From contig JAROBA010000020.1 in the NCBI GenBank assembly GCA_029432815.1, positions 1 through 64,000 of the forward strand: a DNA stretch of 64,000 nucleotides, written 5' to 3'. This DNA is from Pontiellaceae bacterium B1224 (GTDB lineage Bacteria > Verrucomicrobiota > Kiritimatiellia > Kiritimatiellales > Pontiellaceae). The first letter of the stretch is position 1. Each line of letters begins with the position of its first letter. Of this stretch, positions 58,554-64,000 are shown piece by piece. Made by a program: the position numbers and the translations under genes. Under the pieces are notes generated by a model, which saw nothing but the letters and a program-made list of their open reading frames with translations, was not told where the DNA came from and did not search any database.

Positions 58554-59764
58554 TGAAGGAGCTGCGCTCATACGCCGTTGTAACCGGAGCGTATTGGTCG
58601 TTCATGCTGACGGATGGAGCCCTGCGTATGCTGGTGCTCCTCTACTTTCACGAGCTCGGCTATTCGCCGGTTACGCTGGCATTTCTGTTTCTCTTCTATG
58701 AATTTTTCGGCATCATCACGAATCTTTTCGGCGGATGGCTGGCGTACCGTTTCGGGCTGAAATCAACGCTGGTATGGGGACTGGCCATTCAGCCGCTGGC
58801 CCTGATCGGGCTCACGTTTATGAACCCGGACTGGGCTCCGGCGGTGGCGATACCCTTTGTGATGGCCATCCAGGCACTTTCGGGCATTGCCAAGGATCTC
58901 ACGAAGATGAGCTCGAAAACGGCGGTCAAATTTCTCGTGCCTGCCGATCAGAGTTCTGCGCTGTTCAAGTGGGTCGCAATTTTGACCGGTTCCAAGAACG
59001 CGATCAAAGGAGCCGGTTTTTTTGTGGGCGGGTTTTTGCTTCAGAAGCTGGGTTTCGACCATGCGCTCTGGGCGCTGGCGGGCATCATTGTGCTCGCGCT
59101 CTTGAGCTCACTCTTTTTGCTTCCCGGCGAGATCGGTGCGGCCAAAGCCAAGAGCAAATTGAAGGGCCTCTTTGATCAGAAGCGGGAGATTAAAATTCTA
59201 TCAGCGGCCCGCGTGTTTCTCTTTGGCGCGCGTGATATCTGGTTCGTGGTGGCGATTCCCGTTTTCCTTACAGCCTCCTTTGGATGGAATTTCACGGAGG
59301 TGGGAACCTTTATGGCGTTCTGGGTGATCGGTTACGGCGCGGTACAGGCTTTCGCTCCGGCGATCATGAAACACTTCACTCATGGCCATGCACCCGGCGG
59401 AAAATCGGCACTGGTCATTTCGCTGCTGCTTACCGGAATCATGACTCTGATCGCCGTCCTGTTTGCTCGGAACATTGCCACGCACATCGTCATTGTGGGC
59501 GGGCTGCTCCTCTTCGGCGCGGTTTTTGCCCTCAACTCAAGTGTGCACTCGTTTTTGGTGCTCGATTATGCCGACGGCGAAAAAGCGGCGGTCAATGTGG
59601 GTTTTTACTATATGGCCAATGCGATGGGGCGCCTGATCGGAACCCTCTTTTCCGGGCTCCTTTTCCAATGGGGCGGCGTCCTCTGGGCCCTCACCGGCTC
59701 CGCCATATTCCTCGGGCTGACCTCGTGCATAACGGCTTTTCTTCCGAAAGGAAAGAGCGCGTAG
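58553..59764 (+). CDS. arsJ: organoarsenical efflux MFS transporter ArsJ
   Basis: The 403-residue major-facilitator protein has about twelve TM segments. Typical ArsJ stretches are YAVVTGAYWSFMLTDGALRM, GIITNLFGGWLAYRFGLKST, GIAKDLTKMSSKTAVKFLVP and GFYYMANAMGRLIGTLFSG. ArsJ exports 1-arseno-3-phosphoglycerate, which then decays to release arsenate outside. The start codon overlaps the GAPDH stop, an arrangement that supports joint production. Confidence 0.93.
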   Translation: MKELRSYAVVTGAYWSFMLTDGALRMLVLLYFHELGYSPVTLAFLFLFYEFFGIITNLFGGWLAYRFGLKSTLVWGLAIQPLALIGLTFMNPDWAPAVAIPFVMAIQALSGIAKDLTKMSSKTAVKFLVPADQSSALFKWVAILTGSKNAIKGAGFFVGGFLLQKLGFDHALWALAGIIVLALLSSLFLLPGEIGAAKAKSKLKGLFDQKREIKILSAARVFLFGARDIWFVVAIPVFLTASFGWNFTEVGTFMAFWVIGYGAVQAFAPAIMKHFTHGHAPGGKSALVISLLLTGIMTLIAVLFARNIATHIVIVGGLLLFGAVFALNSSVHSFLVLDYADGEKAAVNVGFYYMANAMGRLIGTLFSGLLFQWGGVLWALTGSAIFLGLTSCITAFLPKGKSA

Positions 59765-59929
59765 GTTGAGTCAAACAATCCTGCAAGTTTACAGAGAAGA
59801 ACGGTTAGCTAAAAATTATTTGGCTGGGAGATCAGCTTGCTCATGTAGTTAGGAATTCTAGCTCACTAATGCTGGTTGGTATTTCTTAGAAAAGCTCATT
59901 TCGAAATATGCACCTTCATTTCTGCCCAA

Positions 59930-60600
59930 AGTTGGAGGGGGGCGGATGGGATGGCCTGATCCTGCATATTCCGCTTGTTTTTTTAGAGAGAGATGGTGCC
60001 GATGGGATGCGCGGGCGGCAAGGAAATATGGGTGGCGTTGTGCGGGTAGGGCTCGCTCGCCGAGCGGGCCGCACGTGGGCAAAGCCGTCGGGCATGGCGG
60101 CGGGGCGGATTCTTCGGGCGGGGTCGCGGCCCCCGGCTGCATAGACACACCATGCGCGAGCGCCCAAATGTGTAGTCGAGGTCCATGACCTCGAAGCGGA
60201 TGGGCCAGCAGCAAGGGCAGATTCTACGGGCGGACGGCTGGGGGACAGCCTTCCCTACCGATTGCTGGAGGGATGCCGTCCTCGGCGTCCGCCGCACGAA
60301 CAGATTGGACATTGGGGACAATGTCCCTCCAGTTTCAGCCCGGTGTCAGGCTTTTAGGTAGGGCTTGCTCGACGAGCGCGCCGCGCGTACGCAAAACCGG
60401 CGGGCATGGCGGCGGGACGGATTCTGCGTGCGGACGGCTGGGACAGCCTTCCCTACCGATTGCTGGAGGGACGACGGTCTCGGCGTCCGCTGCATGGGCG
60501 GGGTGTCTGGGTTTGTAGGGTAGGGCTCACTCTCCCGAGTGAGGCCACGTTGCCGTGTCCAACTCGGCTCACGTGGCGAGCGCACCACCGGAATGTGCTA
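59930..60600. repeat. REP-like hairpin and direct-repeat cluster
   Basis: The gap 59765-60670 holds no supported gene. From about 59930 it is packed with repeats. GGTAGGGCTCGCTCGCCGAG-type hairpins lie near 60043, 60356 and 60515. GGCATGGCGGCGGGNCGGATTCT-like units lie near 60094 and 60402. The pair 60230-60293 and 60430-60492 are direct repeats (CGGACGGCTGGGACAGCCTT...) 200 bases apart. Several short frames here are repeat sequence, not genes. In 59765-59929 I see nothing. Confidence 0.65.
60265..60332. repeat. 68-base element with perfect terminal inverted repeats
   Basis: CTGGAGGGA (60265-60273) and TCCCTCCAG (60324-60332) are exact inverted ends. Inside are GGCGTCC and GGACATT (60307-60313) with AATGTCC (60320-60326). 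It is the complete form of the hairpin element seen at 52309 and 57430 and looks like a small non-autonomous palindromic element. Confidence 0.65.
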
Positions 60601-60638
60601 CATCGTCCCTAACGGAATTCTAACGCAGGACTAATCAA

Positions 60639-60661
60639 TTCGGTATATACCGAAGTATAGA
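60639..60661 (+). promoter_or_regulatory. ArsR-type operator of arsR-arsC fusion
   Basis: TTCGGTATATACCGAA (60639-60654) is a perfect 16-base palindrome, followed by a TATAGA box at 60656-60661. The box ends nine bases before ATG 60671, leaving little or no leader. No good -35 hexamer is seen. The site is well placed for autorepression by the ArsR domain of the fusion. Confidence 0.7.
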
Positions 60662-60670
60662 ATTGGCGGC

Positions 60671-61456
60671 ATGAAAACGGAAATTGTACCGATTGGTAAA
60701 GCGCTGGGAGACGCCAGCCGTCTGCGCATTCTGATGTGTCTGGAGGGCACCACGCTGTGCCAGTGTCAGCTGACTGAAATCCTGGGGCTCGCACCGTCAA
60801 CGGTTTCGCAGCATGTGAATCTGTTGCTGGATGCTGGACTGATGGAGAGCCGCAAGGAAGGGCGCTGGCACTACTACAGCTGGGCGCTGAATTCCCACTC
60901 CGGCTGTGTGCGGGAAGCGCTGGACTGGGTGCGCGTCCATGCTGCTGACGATCCGCAGGTGAAGGCGGATGCCGCCAAACGAGCGGTGGTCATGCTCAAC
61001 TCCGACACCCCTTGTCCCGTGACATCGAAAACCCGTGTGCTGTTTCTCTGCACCGGTAATTCGTGCCGCAGCCAGATGGCCGAGGCCCTGCTGCGCTCCT
61101 GTTCGGGCGGCCGGTTCGAAGCTTACAGCGCCGGTCTGGATCCCCATCCGGTTCATGAACTCACCTATGAAGTGATGGCAGAAATCGGTATCGATATCCG
61201 GGGGCAGGTGCCGACGGATGTCATGGAATATCTGGGACGGGTGCACTTCGGCTATTTGATTACGGTGTGTGCGAATGCCGATAACAGATGTCCGATTTTT
61301 CCGGGAATTACGGAGCGGCTTAACTGGGCCTTGCCGGATCCGGCGGCGGTCACCGGCACGAAAGAGGAACAGCTTCAGGCCTTCCGTCAGACGCGCGATG
61401 AACTTCGGACTAGAATTACGAACTGGCTCTCGGATGAGGCTGCTGAAGACAACTAA
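60671..61456 (+). CDS. ArsR-ArsC fusion: repressor plus LMW-PTP-type arsenate reductase
   Basis: The 261-residue protein has an N-terminal ArsR domain (ALGDASRLRILMCLEGTTLCQCQL with C30 and C32; LAPSTVSQHVNLLLDAGL). The second domain, from about residue 120, is a low-molecular-weight phosphatase arsenate reductase: VLFLCTGNSCRSQMAEALL with the CX5R loop C127-R133, then GYLITVCANADNRCPIFPG with resolving cysteines and NWALPDPAAVTGT. This is the thioredoxin-linked ArsC type. Gene and operator are upstream of pstS, so arsenate reduction and phosphate uptake are linked. Confidence 0.93.
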   Translation: MKTEIVPIGKALGDASRLRILMCLEGTTLCQCQLTEILGLAPSTVSQHVNLLLDAGLMESRKEGRWHYYSWALNSHSGCVREALDWVRVHAADDPQVKADAAKRAVVMLNSDTPCPVTSKTRVLFLCTGNSCRSQMAEALLRSCSGGRFEAYSAGLDPHPVHELTYEVMAEIGIDIRGQVPTDVMEYLGRVHFGYLITVCANADNRCPIFPGITERLNWALPDPAAVTGTKEEQLQAFRQTRDELRTRITNWLSDEAAEDN

Positions 61457-61485
61457 TCACAATGAAACATGAAAGGAATGAAACC

Positions 61486-62514
61486 ATGAAAATAAAAATA
61501 AACATGGCTGCAACAACGGTGTTGACGGCTCTTACTCTTTGCCTGTCCACAGGAATCTCGCAGGCTCAGTCCAGCGCGCTGCAGGGCAATGTTGTGGTGG
61601 ATGGTTCCAGCACGGTGTATCCGGTTTCGGAGGCGGCTGCTGCCGCGTTCCGCAAGGATTACCCGAATGTAAATGTAACGATTGCCATTTCCGGTACCGG
61701 GGGCGGCTTCAAACGTTTTGTGAAAGGCGAAACGGATGTCTCCGATGCGTCCCGCCCGATCAAGGCCAAGGAATTTGAAGAGGCCCGGGCGAACGGCATT
61801 GAGTTCATTGAGGTGCCCATTTGTCTGGATGGCCTGTCCGTTATCGTCAACAAGGATAACGATTGGCTCGACCAATTGACGGTCGAAGATATTCAGGCCA
61901 TCTATCTGGAAGATGGAACGGCGCGTAACTGGAGCGACCTGAATGCAGCATGGCCGAACAAACCGATCAAGGTTTATTCCCCGGGCACGGATTCGGGCAC
62001 GTTCGACTATTTCAAGGAGGTCGTGGTTCCTGACGGGAAGAGTTTTCGCAGCGATATGTCGACGAGCGAGGACGACAATGTGCTGGTGACCGGCGTGGCG
62101 GGCGATAAGTATTCGATCGGCTACTTCGGCGCGGCCTATTATTTTGAGAACAAAGACAAACTCAAAGCGGTGCCGATTGTGAATCCCAAAACCGGAGAAG
62201 CCGTGCTGCCGGATCCGGAAAACGTGATCAGCGGAGCTTATGCCCCCCTGAGTCGGCCGCTGTTCATTTATGTGAATGCAAAGTCGCTTCGGAAACCATC
62301 AGTAGGAAAGTTTCTGGAATTTTATGTGGGCAAGTCCGGAGAATTTGCTGAACAGGTGGATTATGTTTCGCTGCCGGAAGACGTTATTGAGCGGTCCCAT
62401 ACCTTCGTGAAGAATCGCTATATGGGTACGGTCTATCTGACTCCGGAGCTGGAAAAACGGGAAGGTTCCGTGAGCGAGCTTTATCAAATTAGAAACCTGG
62501 TAAACACCAAGTAG
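61486..62514 (+). CDS. pstS: phosphate ABC transporter substrate-binding protein PstS
   Basis: The 342-residue protein from ATG 61486 (AAGGA eight bases upstream) starts [28 protein letters not shown], a Sec signal. Phosphate-binding segments follow: [42 protein letters not shown], and [14 protein letters not shown]. It is a PstS of the form found in ars islands. It likely supplies phosphate selectively when arsenate is present. It is followed by pstC and pstA. Confidence 0.93.
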   Translation: MKIKINMAATTVLTALTLCLSTGISQAQSSALQGNVVVDGSSTVYPVSEAAAAAFRKDYPNVNVTIAISGTGGGFKRFVKGETDVSDASRPIKAKEFEEARANGIEFIEVPICLDGLSVIVNKDNDWLDQLTVEDIQAIYLEDGTARNWSDLNAAWPNKPIKVYSPGTDSGTFDYFKEVVVPDGKSFRSDMSTSEDDNVLVTGVAGDKYSIGYFGAAYYFENKDKLKAVPIVNPKTGEAVLPDPENVISGAYAPLSRPLFIYVNAKSLRKPSVGKFLEFYVGKSGEFAEQVDYVSLPEDVIERSHTFVKNRYMGTVYLTPELEKREGSVSELYQIRNLVNTK

Positions 62515-62532
62515 GGTGTCCGGGGAATCAGC

Positions 62533-63489
62533 ATGAAAAACGGAATCCCGTCTACATCGAAAAAGTGGTTTCCCGTATCCGTCAGGTTGCGGTCCCGTCT
62601 GACCCAGAAGGTCAGCGAGGCCGGTATCCTGTCGGGAATGGGGCTGATCACCACCCTGTCGGTCCTGCTCACGCTGATTATCATCATCGTGCTCGGATAC
62701 GAAGCCTCCCTGTTTTTCCAGCAGGACGGCGTATCCGTGCGCGATTTTCTGACCGGCTTTGAGTGGAACCCGCTGCTGGGCTCCGAAAAGCACTTCGGCA
62801 TCTGGCCGCTCGTCTGCGGCACGTTGCTGGTGGCGGTTATTGCCCTGCTAATTGCCGTGCCTGCCGGACTTCTCACGGCGGTGTTTTTGAGCGAATACGC
62901 CAACCCGCGGGTGCGGGCCATCATTAAACCGGCGCTGGAGGTGCTGGCCGGAATTCCGACCGTGGTCTATGGCTTTCTGGCACTGACGGTTTTTACTCCG
63001 GGGTTTAAATTGATCAGCGAGAACGTGGGATCCTACAACGCGCTGTCCGCCGGAGTTGCCGTCGGTATTCTCATCCTTCCGATCATTACCTCTCTTTCTG
63101 AAGACGCGCTGCGGGCGGTGCCGAATAACTTGCGGGAAGGGGCGCTCGGCCTGGGGGCCACGCCGGCGGAAACCTCCTTTCGGGTGATTCTTCCGGCGGC
63201 ACTGTCGGGCATCATCTCTTCCATCCTGTTGGCGGCGGCGCGGGCCATTGGCGAAACCATGATTGTGGCGCTGGCTGCCGGCAATACGCCCAAGCTGACG
63301 CTGAATCCGGGGGAGGAAATCCAGACCATGACCGGGTTTATGGTGCAGATGGCGCTGGGCGATGTTTCGAACTACGGCGTTGAATATCTGTCGATGTATG
63401 CCGTGGCCTTAACGCTGTTTATCATCACCCTCGGCTTCACCTTGATGGGTGCGATTATCCGCCGACGCTACCGGGAGGAATACCAATGA
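62533..63489 (+). CDS. pstC: phosphate ABC transporter permease PstC
   Basis: The 318-residue inner-membrane permease has six TM segments. GIWPLVCGTLLVAVIALLIA and LAGIPTVVYGFLAL precede the conserved cytoplasmic EAA loop near RAVPNNLREGALGLGATPAETSF. Its stop overlaps the pstA start by four bases. It forms the transmembrane channel of the Pst system with PstA. Confidence 0.93.
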   Translation: MKNGIPSTSKKWFPVSVRLRSRLTQKVSEAGILSGMGLITTLSVLLTLIIIIVLGYEASLFFQQDGVSVRDFLTGFEWNPLLGSEKHFGIWPLVCGTLLVAVIALLIAVPAGLLTAVFLSEYANPRVRAIIKPALEVLAGIPTVVYGFLALTVFTPGFKLISENVGSYNALSAGVAVGILILPIITSLSEDALRAVPNNLREGALGLGATPAETSFRVILPAALSGIISSILLAAARAIGETMIVALAAGNTPKLTLNPGEEIQTMTGFMVQMALGDVSNYGVEYLSMYAVALTLFIITLGFTLMGAIIRRRYREEYQ

Positions 63490-64000
63490 GTAAAAAAATA
63501 TCCGATATGCCCGAGATCCTCTCCGACCCGCAAAAGCACGCGGCGGCTACGCGCCCGGAAGAAAAGCGCAATCGCAGCAACCGGATTTTCCGGGGGCTCT
63601 GCATCGGGGCAGCGTTTTCAAGTGTGGGTATTCTGGCGCTGTTGATCCTGACCCTGCTCGGTCTCGGCGTCGGTGATTTGTCGAAGACGTTTCTGACCAA
63701 TCCGCCTGATCCCGATCCTGCGGTGGCCGGTTTTTTCCCGGCGATCATGGGCAGTATCTGGCTGCTGGTTCTGGTTCCGCTGCTGGCCCTGCCGGCCGGC
63801 GTGGCGACGGCCATTATTCTGGAGGAATTCACGCCCCGCAAACCGGTGCTGAAACGCATTCATTCGCTACTCCAGCTCAATATTACGAACCTCGCCGGTG
63901 TGCCCTCCGTGGTGTATGGCATCATTGGTCTGACGATTTTTGTTTCGATGTTCGGCTTCGCGGGTAAGCACGGGCAGTCGCTGGTGGAGTGGGGGATTCG
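63486..64000 (+). CDS. pstA: phosphate ABC transporter permease PstA (partial)
   Basis: The frame opens at ATG 63486, overlapping the pstC stop, and stays open for 171 codons to the window end. It starts MSKKISDMPEILSD and has a TM helix (VGILALLILTLLGLGVGDL). FFPAIMGSIWLLVLVPLLALPAG and LNITNLAGVPSVVYGIIGL are typical PstA/PstC segments. The second half of the protein lies outside the window. Confidence 0.9.
   Translation, partial: MSKKISDMPEILSDPQKHAAATRPEEKRNRSNRIFRGLCIGAAFSSVGILALLILTLLGLGVGDLSKTFLTNPPDPDPAVAGFFPAIMGSIWLLVLVPLLALPAGVATAIILEEFTPRKPVLKRIHSLLQLNITNLAGVPSVVYGIIGLTIFVSMFGFAGKHGQSLVEWGI

Noticed and set aside
59908-60612. Many short overlapping frames on both strands
   Set aside because: All are composed of REP-like repeats with biased R/A/G/P composition; no start signals or domains.

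Overview
The window reads as a stretch of chromosome from a Gram-negative bacterium with a GC-rich core genome. It carries three RND efflux systems with outer-membrane channels, lipoprotein adaptors and periplasmic thiol proteins. The protein set, the many intergenic hairpin repeats and a highly iterated TTCCAANNNTTGGAA palindrome suggest the PVC superphylum, perhaps Kiritimatiellota. That placement is a guess from gene style; there is no rRNA or other marker here to prove it. No tRNA, rRNA, CRISPR array or insertion sequence was recognised.

Layout. (1) 1-1.7 kb: remains of a restriction-modification locus on the minus strand, with a truncated C5 methyltransferase, an intact HNH nuclease gene and a truncated NgoMIV-like endonuclease. 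(2) 1.9-20.6 kb: an electrophile, aldehyde and oxidant detoxification neighbourhood. It holds an HxlR regulator with a divergent VOC enzyme, a CurA-like reductase, YqhD, a peroxiredoxin, an exported haloacid-dehalogenase homologue, two DsbA/FrnE-like proteins, an SDR, a complete RND tripartite pump, a DJ-1/PfpI protein, an AhpD-like protein and a TetR regulator. Five copies of a TGAACNNNNGTTCA operator tie the TetR gene to its divergent neighbour and to the DJ-1/pump unit. A flavodoxin-like reductase, a LysE exporter, a HAD phosphatase and a radical SAM protein follow. (3) 21.7-31.8 kb: an AT-richer defence island. One minus-strand operon with ATGA-type junctions encodes a C-protein controller, a C5 cytosine methyltransferase, a MutL/MORC-like GHKL ATPase, a Z1 helicase-like protein, a PD-(D/E)XK protein and an AIPR protein. 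A vsr gene and a broken partial copy of it lie at its downstream end. Two tandem C-boxes precede the controller.

(4) 32.5-51.7 kb: a metal(loid) and thiol-redox block. It has an ArsR-controlled DUF318/ArsP-type permease, a small thioredoxin, TolC-adaptor-RND genes, a rhodanese, a TauE/SafE permease, a second adaptor, an RND permease fused to its own TolC domain, a ProC-like oxidoreductase, a thioredoxin and CcdA. On the minus strand are a NifX-like protein, a MerT-like protein and a second DUF318 permease, divergent from another ArsR. (5) 51.9-64 kb: an extensive arsenic island. It contains arsR, ACR3, an ArsD-thioredoxin-like fusion, a CcdA-like protein, arsA, a second near-identical arsR, arsenate-type GAPDH, arsJ, an ArsR-ArsC fusion and pstS-pstC-pstA (cut by the window end).

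How it works together (inference): arsenate is kept out or replaced through Pst, reduced by ArsC, and exported as As(III) by ACR3 with ArsD/ArsA help. It can also be esterified by GAPDH to 1-arseno-3-phosphoglycerate and exported by ArsJ. The two DUF318 permeases may handle methylated arsenicals or other soft metals. The most unusual items are the permease-TolC fusion, the membrane-tethered ArsD fusion paired with a CcdA-like protein, duplicated arsR genes with apparently leaderless promoters, the Z1/MutL-like defence operon with C-boxes, and the iterated palindrome that often lies in frame inside genes.
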